Positions 17,504 to 25,265 of a stretch of DNA of 64,000 nt are shown in pieces. How positions within the stretch are numbered: position 1 is the first letter of the stretch; every line of letters begins with the position of its first letter. Source of the stretch: Paenibacillus sp. 1781tsa1 (lineage in GTDB: Bacteria; Bacillota; Bacilli; Paenibacillales; Paenibacillaceae); assembly GCF_024159265.1 (NCBI RefSeq), contig NZ_JAMYWY010000001.1, positions 1,612,001 through 1,676,000 on the forward strand, given 5' to 3'. The notes beneath the pieces are model-generated. The model was not told the DNA's origin and did not search any database. It saw nothing but the letters and a program-made list of their open reading frames with translations. A program made the position numbers and the translations under genes.

Positions 17504-17983
17504 TTATTTTTGCAGCAAGTTCTTGATATCTTCTTCAATTTTGTCAGGTGTTGTTTTGGGAGCATAACGTTTAACTACCTGTCCGTTCTGATCCACGAGG
17601 AACTTGGTAAAATTCCATTTGATTGTTTTGGAGCCGAGCAGGCCGGGTGCTTCTTTGCTAAGGTGCTGGAAGAGAGGGTGAGCGCTTGAGCCGTTCACAT
17701 CAATTTTCTCAAACATCGGGAAGCTTACGCCATAATTCATCTGACAGAACTCGGCGATATCGTCGGAAGATCCTTTTTCCTGTGCAAACTGGTTGCTTGG
17801 AAAACCAAGGACTTCAAATGGCGCATCCTGGAACTTGTCTTGCAGTTCTTGCAGACCTTTGAATTGAGGAGTAAGTCCGCATGAGCTTGCCGTATTCACA
17901 ATCAGTAACACTTTATCACGGTAGTCGGACATTTCAACTTCTTGACCGCGAAGGGTATTCACTTTGTAATCGTAGACTGTCAT
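17504..17983 (-). CDS. Glutathione peroxidase-family thiol peroxidase
   Basis: A 159-residue cytoplasmic peroxidase of the GPx/BsaA type, which in Firmicutes probably uses thioredoxin or bacillithiol rather than glutathione. The three family blocks are present: NTASSCGLTPQF with cysteine in place of selenocysteine, GFPSNQFAQE, and KWNFTKFLVD. The start ATG 17983 has GGAGG 8 bases upstream; an ATG at 17998 overlaps that site. It is a single gene. Confidence 0.92.
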   Translation of the reverse strand: MTVYDYKVNTLRGQEVEMSDYRDKVLLIVNTASSCGLTPQFKGLQELQDKFQDAPFEVLGFPSNQFAQEKGSSDDIAEFCQMNYGVSFPMFEKIDVNGSSAHPLFQHLSKEAPGLLGSKTIKWNFTKFLVDQNGQVVKRYAPKTTPDKIEEDIKNLLQK

Positions 17984-18291
17984 CTCAATCGCCTCCATGA
18001 TATCATCTGATATCTCTTATTATATTGGTTGCAATTAATTAATGCAAAACTTATATGGTGTTAAATGAATCAAAACAGGCAAGTTGTGCAGATTGCGTGA
18101 ATGAATTGCGAAGTGATTTTCGCCAGAGTGAGAATTAGATAGCCTTGAAGAGGTGGATAGAGTATAACCATATTGTAAGCGTTATTATATATGAATAATG
18201 GCGAAAATCTGCCGATTCGGTGATCTGTCCGGACTTTACACCGCCATGGCACGGGTGTATGATTCATAACGTAATTTCAATTTAAACTAAA

Positions 18292-18321
18292 TTGTACTTG
18301 AAAAACGAAACAAACGATAAT
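18292..18321 (+). promoter_or_regulatory. Promoter of the riboswitch transcript
   Basis: TTGTAC at 18292-18297 and GATAAT at 18316-18321 with an 18-base spacer, placed so that transcription would start just before the aptamer. The preceding 17984-18291 shows no supported gene. Confidence 0.5.
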
Positions 18322-18360
18322 ATCGCTCGATCTTAACTTAAGATATACGAACGATGTTTT

Positions 18361-18531
18361 AATCGCTGAGTTTCCATTCATTCATGAGTGGGAAACGGGG
18401 GAACCAACGGAATGCGCTGTCTTGGACAGTAGGCATTCATGGGGTGAATTTTCCGGTGACAGCCGGAAATAGGGCGACTCTCGCGCCCGAATCCGTCAGC
18501 TAACCTCGTAAGCGTTAAAGGGAGAGGCAAC
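18361..18531 (+). promoter_or_regulatory. Cyclic di-AMP riboswitch (ydaO/yuaA type)
   Basis: The conserved blocks of the ydaO-yuaA leader appear in order: CGCTGAG at 18364, GGGGGAACC at 18397, GGGGTGAAT near 18441, GCCGGAAATAGGGCGACTCT near 18462, CCGAATCCGTCAGCTAACC near 18487, and TCGTAAGCG closing the pseudoknot-rich core, then GGGAGAGG. In known members c-di-AMP binding promotes early termination, lowering expression of potassium transport or wall-related genes. A terminator follows at 18574. Confidence 0.92.
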
Positions 18532-18573
18532 AAGCCGTACGCTGGTTCATGGCGTTTTCGCCATGGATTCTTT

Positions 18574-18616
18574 AAGAAGCGTTCGGGAGGCCTTGGTCCC
18601 CCACGCTTCTTTTTTG
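18574..18616 (+). terminator. Riboswitch expression-platform terminator
   Basis: AAGAAGCGT at 18574-18582 pairs ACGCTTCTT at 18603-18611 followed by T6, with an inner GGGA/TCCC helix. It lies between the aptamer and the gene at 18645, as expected for a ligand-controlled attenuator. Confidence 0.85.
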
Positions 18617-18644
18617 TTGTCTTTTCACGCCAAGGGAGGAACGA

Positions 18645-19043
18645 ATGATGGATACTGAGATGATCTTAGTGACTGCTCCTAATGAAGCAGGACGCAAATT
18701 TATCAAATTGCTGATGTACAAAAAAATGCCGTTTGCCGTTCTAACCAACAGTGCAGGGGAAGAGCGCAGACTCCGTAGAATCGGAGTAGAGCATGTCATT
18801 CGCATGAATACGGCTGCAGCTCAAAAATGGTTTTTGCCGCAGGGCAGTGTGGGCAACGTGTTTATTTTCGAGAACAGCCTGAACCTGACCTGTCGTTATT
18901 TACAGATCTGTAGATCATGGACATCGAAATCCCTGTGCGTCATTACGGAGCAAAGCCATCCGAAGGGAATCTATCGGGGAATGGGTGCAGACCGGATTGT
19001 ATATTCGCTTAACGGAGAGGTCGGCTTTCTCCTCAATGGTTAA
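18645..19043 (+). CDS. Small Rossmann-like protein under c-di-AMP riboswitch
   Basis: A 132-residue protein that I do not recognise with confidence. The start MILVTAPNEAGRKFIKLL followed by MPFAVLTNSAGEERRLRRIG resembles the first beta-alpha-beta unit of an NAD-binding or TrkA-N/RCK-like Rossmann fold, and the end GADRIVYS resembles the close of RCK_N domains. There is no glycine-rich GxGxxG motif, no membrane segment and no RCK_C domain. The ribosome site is AGGGAGGA at 18633-18640; ATG 18645 or 18648 could start. It is the only gene between the riboswitch and the next terminator, so it is the riboswitch target. Confidence 0.6.
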   Translation: MMDTEMILVTAPNEAGRKFIKLLMYKKMPFAVLTNSAGEERRLRRIGVEHVIRMNTAAAQKWFLPQGSVGNVFIFENSLNLTCRYLQICRSWTSKSLCVITEQSHPKGIYRGMGADRIVYSLNGEVGFLLNG

Positions 19044-19116
19044 TGCCATAGCTTCTGATTGCTCAGGTGTAAGGTGCCTGTTATAATTGAAAGTATCGAT
19101 AAACGGAAATTTGAGG

Positions 19117-19149
19117 AGACTCATGCAAGATGGTGAGTCTTTTTTTTTA
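19117..19149 (+). terminator. Terminator after the riboswitch-controlled gene
   Basis: AGACTCA at 19117-19123 pairs TGAGTCT at 19134-19140, followed by nine T residues. Confidence 0.85.
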
Positions 19150-19208
19150 TGGTTTTAAAGGTGAACACGAACTCTTAGATTGCCTGTGGCTTACAAGGAG
19201 GAATTGGC

Positions 19209-19892
19209 GTGCCGGATGTGGGTGGATTAAAGTGGTTGTTTTTTGACGTTGGAGATACGCTGGTGGACGAATGGGAGCCGGTTGATGATATTATCGGACA
19301 GTTCGTCCGCGAAGCCAGTGCTTTGGGGTATCCGGTGAAGATTGAGGCAGTACGTGAACTGTTCGCGAACTGTTACCAGAAATATGAGCAATGGCCTATG
19401 AGGGTGGCGATTCGCACATTCATTGAAGACGAGGGACATCAGAAACAGATTCAGGACAAGCTGAAGTTTCAAAAAGATCTTGAACGTCCTTTTCCTTCAG
19501 CGGATTCCGTTCTTCAGCAGTTGTCGCGGTATTATCGCATTGGCATTATTGCCAATCAGAGTCCTGGAACGGAAGAAAGACTGGAGAGTTACGGACTGCG
19601 GAAGTATGTTGATGTTCTGGCCTGCTCGGCTGAAGAAGGGGTGTCCAAGCCAGATCCAGAGTTATACGCTGTAGCCTTGAAACAGGCAGGTTGTGCGCCG
19701 GAGGAAGCCGTCATGGTCGGGGATCGGATTGATAACGATATCATTCCTGCCCGGAAGCTGGGCATGCGTACGATTCGAATTATGCAGGGTTACGGAAGAT
19801 TCCAGCCAGACCGATCGGATGACGAACGCGCGGATTGGACTGTGGATTCATTGGATCAACTTCTGCCTTTACTGATACCCAATCAGGATTAG
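19209..19892 (+). CDS. HAD-superfamily hydrolase
   Basis: A 227-residue phosphatase of HAD subfamily IA. Motif I is FFDVGDTLVD, motif II lies in GIIANQS, the motif III lysine is in VSKPDPELY, and motif IV is MVGDRIDNDI. The small helical cap is between motifs I and II. A GTG start at 19209 is supported by AAGGAGG at 19196-19202. Single gene bounded by terminators; the substrate is not predictable. Confidence 0.85.
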   Translation: MPDVGGLKWLFFDVGDTLVDEWEPVDDIIGQFVREASALGYPVKIEAVRELFANCYQKYEQWPMRVAIRTFIEDEGHQKQIQDKLKFQKDLERPFPSADSVLQQLSRYYRIGIIANQSPGTEERLESYGLRKYVDVLACSAEEGVSKPDPELYAVALKQAGCAPEEAVMVGDRIDNDIIPARKLGMRTIRIMQGYGRFQPDRSDDERADWTVDSLDQLLPLLIPNQD

Positions 19893-19955
19893 ATGATTGT
19901 TTGTTAGAGCTAGAGTTTTACTGCAAAAAGAAACGCGTTGCTGTACTGCAACAAT

Positions 19956-20003
19956 AAAGGCTGATCAACTTGGTATTGAATACCGGAGTTGATCAGCCTT
20001 TTT
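19956..20003. terminator. Bidirectional terminator, HAD gene and mntH
   Basis: A perfect 15-bp stem, AAAGGCTGATCAACT at 19956-19970 with AGTTGATCAGCCTTT at 19987-20001, flanked by A- and T-rich ends between convergent genes. Confidence 0.9.
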
Positions 20004-20027
20004 AGTATTTAGTCGATCAGAACGAGA

Positions 20028-21380
20028 TCAGAATAACCGGATCGTTTGAATGAGCAGATATACATTCAGCACAACGATAATTGCTGTAATGAGCCATGAG
20101 ATGATTTTGAGCCACAATTTGTTGGCGAATGCACCCATGCTTTTTTTATCACTCGTGAACATCACCAGAGGGATTACCGCAAAAGGTAATTGAAGCGACA
20201 GCACAACCTGACTCAAAATGAGCAGTTCTTCTGTGCCGTGTTCTCCTGCAATTGCTGTGACAATTACTGCCGGGATGATGGCGATCAGACGTGTGACCAG
20301 TCTCCGCAGCCAAGAGGGAATCCGAATGTTGAGGAAACCTTCCATAACAATCTGCCCAGCGAGTGTACCTGTAAGGGTAGAATTCTGGCCTGATGCTAAC
20401 AGCGCTACACCGAACAGGATACTTGCGATTGTAGTCCCTAATAGGGGTGTCAGCAAGTGGTAGGCATCTGAGATCTCGGCAACCTGCGTCATGCCGGCAC
20501 TATGGAATACAGCAGCTGATACAATCAGGATGGCCGCATTGATGAACAAGGCGAGTGTCAGCGCGATTGTAGAGTCCATGGTCGAGTAACGAATAGCTTC
20601 TTTTTTACCCTGTGGTGTCTGTTCGATCTGACGCGTCTGCACAATGGAAGAATGCAGATACAGATTATGCGGCATCACGGTTGCTCCTATAATACCAATG
20701 GCAATATAGAGCATAGCAGGGTTTTGCAGAATCTCGACATTGGGTACAAAACCATGGAGAACACCGCCCATATCCGGTTTTGCCAGGAACAGGTCAATTC
20801 CGAAGCAGAGGGCAATGGTGGCCATCAGCACAATGACGAGTGTTTCCAATGCGCGGAAGCCTTTGTTTTGCAGTACAAGAATCAGGAGTACATCAACTGC
20901 GGTGATGATAACGCCGTACAACATGGGGATGTTAAATAACAGCTTTAACGCGATGGCAGAACCTATGACCTCAGCCAGATCGGTAGCTGCAATGGCCAGT
21001 TCACACAGAATCCATAACATGACGACAACAGGCATGCTGAAGCGTTCGCGGCAGGCTTGGGCCAGATCCCGTCCAGTGACAATTCCAAGCTTTCCGGCCA
21101 ACGATTGAAGCACAACGGCCATCAGATTCGAGAGCAGGATGACGGATAACAAGGTATACCCGAACTGCGATCCGCCTGCGATATCAGTTGCCCAGTTGCC
21201 GGGGTCCATGTAACCTACGGCAACGAGGTACCCTGGCCCTACAAAAGCGAGGAATTTCTTCCACCATGACGCATTCTGCGGTATTTTCATGGAACTATGT
21301 GCTTCTCCGAGTGAAGGGGCCATGCCTGCAGTAGACAATGATTCTCTTGAAGGAGCGTTGAATGGATTTTCTTTACTCAT
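20028..21380 (-). CDS. mntH: Nramp-family manganese transporter MntH
   Basis: A 450-residue membrane protein with about 11 helices that imports Mn2+ (and other divalent metals) with protons. The metal-site motifs are [16 protein letters not shown] in helix 1 and [10 protein letters not shown] in helix 6. The cytoplasmic N-terminus is about 45 residues. ATG 21380 has AGGTGA upstream. Upstream DNA contains an AT-rich palindrome AGATATATCT at 21430-21439 but no clear MntR site that I can identify. Probably monocistronic. Confidence 0.94.
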   Translation of the reverse strand: MSKENPFNAPSRESLSTAGMAPSLGEAHSSMKIPQNASWWKKFLAFVGPGYLVAVGYMDPGNWATDIAGGSQFGYTLLSVILLSNLMAVVLQSLAGKLGIVTGRDLAQACRERFSMPVVVMLWILCELAIAATDLAEVIGSAIALKLLFNIPMLYGVIITAVDVLLILVLQNKGFRALETLVIVLMATIALCFGIDLFLAKPDMGGVLHGFVPNVEILQNPAMLYIAIGIIGATVMPHNLYLHSSIVQTRQIEQTPQGKKEAIRYSTMDSTIALTLALFINAAILIVSAAVFHSAGMTQVAEISDAYHLLTPLLGTTIASILFGVALLASGQNSTLTGTLAGQIVMEGFLNIRIPSWLRRLVTRLIAIIPAVIVTAIAGEHGTEELLILSQVVLSLQLPFAVIPLVMFTSDKKSMGAFANKLWLKIISWLITAIIVVLNVYLLIQTIRLF

Positions 21381-21638
21381 ACGTTTATCACCTGACTCTT
21401 TGGAATAGTGATGCGGGACGAACCGCTCAAGATATATCTAAATTTTTATGTTTATTGTTACATTGTACTCCTTCAATAATTTTTGTCTAGTGCAACTTTT
21501 ATGTATTAACACAAAATTTATGTTCTAATTTGAAAATGCCCTTTTGTATATTACCCAACCTCAGAAAAAATACAGACATGGAGATAAGATGCATGAAAAT
21601 AATAAAGATGTAAAAGCTGATAAAGATATAAAATGCGT

Positions 21639-21672
21639 TTCAAATTGAGCCAGAAGTTTAAATTCAATTGAA
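21639..21672. promoter_or_regulatory. Possible OhrR operator before ohr
   Basis: TTCAAATTGA at 21639-21648 and the perfect palindrome TTCAATTGAA at 21663-21672 resemble the AATT-centred dyads bound by the peroxide sensor OhrR in bacilli. No ohrR gene is nearby, so this is a weak call. The remaining 21381-21638 is AT-rich and shows no gene. Confidence 0.3.
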
Positions 21673-21709
21673 GGCATTTAAAACTATATGGATAAGGGAG
21701 AGATTCTTA

Positions 21710-22129
21710 ATGGAAGCTTTATATACAGCAGTAGCGACAGTTAAAGGTGGACGTACAGGTTCTGTGGCTTCTTCGGATGGCGTGCTCAAACATGATCTGA
21801 AAATGCCCAAAGAGCTCGGAGGTCCCGGTGGTGAAGGTACCAACCCTGAACAGCTCTTCGCCGCTGGATATGGAGCATGTTATGAAAGTGCCCTTGCCAA
21901 TGTAGCACGTAAAGCAGGTGTGAAGTTGGAGAATGTGGTGGTTACAAGTAACGTATCCATTGGTAAAGACCCTGCGGATGACGGTTTCCAATTATCTGTT
22001 CGCTTGGACGTGAGTATGCCTGGTGTGGATCACAGTCAAGCAGAAGATCTGGCCCGCAAGGCACACGATTTCTGTCCATATTCCAAAGCGACACGTGGCA
22101 ACATTGATGTTGTTTTAAACGTAGTCTAA
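21710..22129 (+). CDS. Organic hydroperoxide resistance protein (Ohr/OsmC family)
   Basis: A 139-residue thiol peroxidase that reduces organic hydroperoxides. The two redox cysteines are in GYGACYESAL and HDFCPYSKATRGN, and the N-terminal LYTAVATVKGGRTG and LGGPGG(E)GTNPEQLFAAGY segments are typical of Ohr. The ATG at 21710 has AAGGGAGAG at 21694-21702; an in-frame ATG at 21668 has no ribosome site. Single gene followed by a terminator. Confidence 0.93.
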   Translation: MEALYTAVATVKGGRTGSVASSDGVLKHDLKMPKELGGPGGEGTNPEQLFAAGYGACYESALANVARKAGVKLENVVVTSNVSIGKDPADDGFQLSVRLDVSMPGVDHSQAEDLARKAHDFCPYSKATRGNIDVVLNVV

Positions 22130-22197
22130 GATTTGACTCCCGGCAAGTAAAGGGGAACATATAGAGCAGGGTATCCCAGATACCTGATGTTCGACTA

Positions 22198-22229
22198 CAA
22201 AGCCCTGCTGGCAATCGGCAGGGTTTTGT
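22198..22229 (+). terminator. Terminator after ohr
   Basis: AAAGCCCTGC near 22199 pairs GCAGGGTTTT ending at 22226 across a short loop. Confidence 0.75.
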
Positions 22230-22339
22230 GTTGATTATAATATAAGGACAGGATGCAGGAGATCAGATGCCAGATCGCGTACTTTTTACATAATTGCACT
22301 CCCACTTCATGCTACACATTCCATAAAGGGGGAACGAAG

Positions 22340-22585
22340 ATGAGTATTGAAGAGATGATTGAGCGTCGATTTGTATGTACAAAATGCAGGGGCACGGATT
22401 GTAACATTAAGGAAGTTTCCATGTCAGGAGCAGGCCTGAGCAAGATGTTCGATATACAACATAACCACTACCTGTTTGTTGCTTGTGCTTCCTGCGGCTA
22501 TGTTGAAGTATTTGATCCGGATGTTTTGAAAGGTAAAAAACAAGGGCAGGTAGGGACGATTCTGGATATTCTGTTTGGCGGGTAG
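22340..22585 (+). CDS. Small zinc-ribbon protein
   Basis: An 81-residue protein with FVCTKCRG near the start and VACASCGYVEV in the second half, forming a CxxC...CxxC zinc ribbon with a middle linker. This resembles the small predicted nucleic-acid-binding Zn-ribbon family (DUF2082-like); assignment is by pattern only. ATG 22340 follows AGGGGG at 22327-22332. It is the first of three consecutive small genes carrying CxxC motifs. Confidence 0.7.
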   Translation: MSIEEMIERRFVCTKCRGTDCNIKEVSMSGAGLSKMFDIQHNHYLFVACASCGYVEVFDPDVLKGKKQGQVGTILDILFGG

Positions 22586-22684
22586 ACATGCGCGAGTTGA
22601 CATTGAACTGAATTTTCTTTAATATAACTTAGTACTGAGTAGTGTCATTGCATGAACCAAATTTGAATTAAACAGGTGATATCC

Positions 22685-22963
22685 ATGTCTTATAGACCGC
22701 GTATTGCAGATTTAGAATTAGCTTATGGTAACAAGGAAGACGGATTGTACGAATTCAAAATGAATTTGGTAGACGGTACAAAATGCCGTGTATTCTACTC
22801 CCGTTCTCCGGAATGGAAGATGACCAATATCAGCCGTCTGCAGAAAACGCCTTGTCCAGTATGCCGCAAAGATTTCATTTGCAAATGTATGGACCAGTGG
22901 GCAAGTGACCTGCATCAACAAATGATCGATGACCAATGGATGGAAAAGGCAATTGCTGAGTAA
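22685..22963 (+). CDS. Uncharacterised cysteine-motif protein
   Basis: A 92-residue acidic protein that I do not recognise. Its N-terminal half is beta-like (RIADLELAYGNKEDGLYEFK), and the middle carries CPVCRKDFICKC, a C-x2-C-x5-C-x-C cluster that could bind zinc or a thiol metal. The C-terminus is helical. ATG 22685 has AGGTGAT about 6 bases upstream. It is followed by a strong terminator. Function not inferred. Confidence 0.6.
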   Translation: MSYRPRIADLELAYGNKEDGLYEFKMNLVDGTKCRVFYSRSPEWKMTNISRLQKTPCPVCRKDFICKCMDQWASDLHQQMIDDQWMEKAIAE

Positions 22964-22978
22964 TTGCCGGACAGATAC

Positions 22979-23008
22979 GAGCGTGGGCACAATGCCTGCG
23001 CTCTTTTT
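22979..23008 (+). terminator. Terminator
   Basis: GAGCGTGGGCA and TGCCTGCGCTC fold with a CAA loop and are followed by TTTTTCTTTT. Confidence 0.8.
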
Positions 23009-23026
23009 CTTTTATTTCCCATTAAT

Positions 23027-23071
23027 GCGTGTTCAAAAAGAGCGGGTTTTAGTCTTTTTTTGAACTACCTC
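23027..23071. repeat. Short repeat family R2, miniature copy
   Basis: GCGTGTTCAAAAAGAGCGGG and AGTCTTTTTTTGAACTACCTC form a 45-base inverted pair. The ends match the right and left ends (reversed) of the 112-bp element at 42722-42833, as if that element had lost its interior. Confidence 0.55.
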
Positions 23072-23153
23072 TATAATTAAATTTTAGAATTAGTGAACAA
23101 GAAGGCTCAGATTGGGTAAGTTACTCTAACCGGAACAATAGGAGGCAGTCAAT

Positions 23154-23576
23154 ATGACAGCAAATCAAACAGATGTGCATCAGGGACATCCCATCGTACT
23201 GGTGGATGGCGTCTGTCACTTCTGCCAGGGCTTAACCAAATGGATTATCAAACGTGACCCGGAAGGGAAATATCATTTTGCTTCGCTCCAATCGGATGTA
23301 GCCAAGGCACTGCTAGTGAAGGGCAATCTGTCGACAGACAGTATGGATACTTTTGTTTTGATTGAAAATGGAAAATACTATACACGTTCAACAGCCGCAC
23401 TGCGATTGGCTAAAGGTCTGAAGTTTCCTTATCCATTGTTATATGTGTTCATTATTGTACCGAAATTTATTCGTAATGCAATCTATAATTGGGTTGCTAG
23501 CAACCGTTATCGCTGGTTTGGCAAGGATGAGGCGTGCATGTTGCCTACCCCGGAGATCAAAGATCGATTTTTATGA
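23154..23576 (+). CDS. DCC-family thiol-disulfide oxidoreductase-like protein (DUF393)
   Basis: A 140-residue protein that begins its conserved region with VLVDGVCHFCQGLTKWI. The DxxCxxC segment defines the DCC/DUF393 family, thought to be thioredoxin-like. The ending CMLPTPEIKDRFL is also typical. ATG 23154 has AGGAGG well placed. It stands between repeat R2 and the lipoprotein gene; the natural substrate is unknown. Confidence 0.85.
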   Translation: MTANQTDVHQGHPIVLVDGVCHFCQGLTKWIIKRDPEGKYHFASLQSDVAKALLVKGNLSTDSMDTFVLIENGKYYTRSTAALRLAKGLKFPYPLLYVFIIVPKFIRNAIYNWVASNRYRWFGKDEACMLPTPEIKDRFL

Positions 23577-23637
23577 TTAATAACGGAAATAATTGGGTAA
23601 TGACTACAGATCATATCTATTTTGGGAGGACAACAAC

Positions 23638-24501
23638 TTGAAGAAGTGGACTACATTATTTATCGGGGCATTATTAGCAGTGAGCTTGGCAGCATGCGGT
23701 AACGACACAGATAATACGGCAACGCCGCCAGCAACTAACAACGAAACATCTAACGAGGGCAATACACCTGCGGAGCAGGAAACAAAGATCCCTACCTTGG
23801 ACGAATTGATTACCAAAACCAATGCAGCAACGAAAGAAATGAAAAGCTTCACAACTGAAGCAAACATTGATCAGAATCTGAAACTGGATGCTGGTGAACA
23901 GTCCCAGGATCAACAGGTCAAAACATCGCTCAAGATGGATATTATCAAAGATCCAATGATGATCTATCAAGAGATGAAAATGGAAATGTCGGGACAGGAA
24001 GCTCAGAACGTGAAGCAGTATATTACTTCGGATAAAATCTACTCCCAAGTTGGGGAGCAATGGGTTGCGATTCCTGAAGCACAAACTGCTGCATTGATTG
24101 AGCAGATGAAAGCAAGCATGAATCCGGAAGGTGAATTGGAGCAATTCAAAAAGATCGAAGAAGATACTGAAGTAACCGAAGAAGGCGACAATTATGTGAT
24201 TAACGCTGACGTATCCGGTGATAATGTAAAAGAACTGGCCAAAGCCGTGATGGAGCAAAACGGCTCGGATGCCCAGATGCAAGCTATGCTTGATCAGATG
24301 AATATTACCAGCATGAAGATGAAATACATGATCAATAAAGAAACGTATTTGCCGGCAAGTACGGATGTAACCATGGTCATGGAGATGGAACAGAATGGAC
24401 AGAAAATGACGATGGACATGAAGATGAACAGTACGTTCTCCAACCATGATCAAGTGGAAGAGATCAAGATTCCACAAGAAGCATTGGATAGCGCTAAGTA
24501 A
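23638..24501 (+). CDS. Surface lipoprotein of the DUF6612-like type
   Basis: A 287-residue predicted lipoprotein. The TTG start at 23638 follows GGGAGGA at 23624-23630 and gives a signal peptide ending LAVSLAAC (lipid-modified Cys20), then a Thr/Asn/Glu-rich linker. The mature domain has repeated KMDI, MKMEMSG and TMDMKMNST strands like the LolA/LppX-like fold of DUF6612 proteins. It is exported and anchored to the membrane outer face. Function is unknown; the fold suggests binding of a hydrophobic ligand. Confidence 0.75.
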   Translation: MKKWTTLFIGALLAVSLAACGNDTDNTATPPATNNETSNEGNTPAEQETKIPTLDELITKTNAATKEMKSFTTEANIDQNLKLDAGEQSQDQQVKTSLKMDIIKDPMMIYQEMKMEMSGQEAQNVKQYITSDKIYSQVGEQWVAIPEAQTAALIEQMKASMNPEGELEQFKKIEEDTEVTEEGDNYVINADVSGDNVKELAKAVMEQNGSDAQMQAMLDQMNITSMKMKYMINKETYLPASTDVTMVMEMEQNGQKMTMDMKMNSTFSNHDQVEEIKIPQEALDSAK

Positions 24502-24581
24502 GTTGGCTAGCACAATTGCCAAATGAAATGCTGAAGATCATTTGAAGCGATGAACGCACATCATTGTGTACCGTTTACAGG

Positions 24582-24656
24582 CACCTCTGACCTAGATCTG
24601 TGTGAACCGAGAGGTTTTACCGGATTCAAACAGGGGTGTTTTTCTTTTTAGAGGAG
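24582..24656 (+). terminator. Terminator with two alternative pairings
   Basis: CACCTCTG near 24583 can pair with AGAGGT near 24612 (followed by TTT) or with CAGGGGTG near 24641 (followed by T5CT5). The two folds are mutually exclusive. It ends the lipoprotein gene. Confidence 0.5.
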
Positions 24657-24719
24657 AATATGTTCAGGGTCCAAGATGTTGTAGTATAGTCATATTGAAG
24701 TAGAGAGGGGAGATCAAAG

Positions 24720-25103
24720 ATGATCGAATATGCACACATCCACCATGTTAGTCTGGCTGTACGTGATCTGGAAATCGCGAAAAAGTTCTATTCGGGGTTA
24801 CTGGGAATGCAGGAGATTGAACGTCCGCCTTTCCGCTCCACTGGTACATGGTACGCCATCGGTAGCCAGCAGCTTCATCTGTTACAGCACCCGGAGGGTC
24901 ACACGTTACGCGAGGCCGGAATTGATACAACAGACGGCCACTTTGCAATCTGGGTGACCAGTTATTCGGGGACTATTGCTTGGTTGGAACAGCAGGGAAT
25001 TGAGTACGAAGCGAGACCGGATAGTGTGGCTGGATTCGCACAGATTTTTGTTCTCGATCCTGACCGTAACATTATTGAGTTTGATTCACCGTATAACTCT
25101 TAA
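24720..25103 (+). CDS. VOC-superfamily (glyoxalase-like) protein
   Basis: A 127-residue protein with two beta-alpha-beta-beta-beta modules: HIHHVSLAVRDLEIAKKFY in the first and GHFAIWV plus FVLDPDRNIIEFDSP in the second. Candidate metal ligands are His9, a histidine in QLHLLQ, His in DGHFAIW and Glu in IIEF, as in metal-dependent VOC enzymes. ATG 24720 follows AGGGGAG. The reaction is not predictable from sequence. Confidence 0.8.
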   Translation: MIEYAHIHHVSLAVRDLEIAKKFYSGLLGMQEIERPPFRSTGTWYAIGSQQLHLLQHPEGHTLREAGIDTTDGHFAIWVTSYSGTIAWLEQQGIEYEARPDSVAGFAQIFVLDPDRNIIEFDSPYNS

Positions 25104-25184
25104 GGAAAAAATGGATTAGAATAAATCCCTTGCTCGACCAGAAATTGTATGCTATATTATCCATACATTCATAGCACGTGACGG

Positions 25185-25238
25185 AAGCACCGTCCATATA
25201 CTGCATATTCATGCGGTTATTGGGCGGTGCTTTTTTGT
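25185..25238 (+). terminator. Terminator after VOC gene
   Basis: AAGCACCGTCC at 25185-25195 pairs GGGCGGTGCTT ending at 25232, then a T-run. It separates the VOC gene from the Tad operon. Confidence 0.8.
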
Positions 25239-25265
25239 GCTTTTTGACAGGGAGGGAAGGAAAAA

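Noticed and set aside
18070..18267. A 65-codon minus-strand frame upstream of the riboswitch
   Set aside because: No ribosome site and no protein-like composition; it is antisense to leader DNA.
21420..21450. MntR operator before mntH
   Set aside because: Only a short AT-rich palindrome is present and it does not fit the known MntR consensus well enough to name it.
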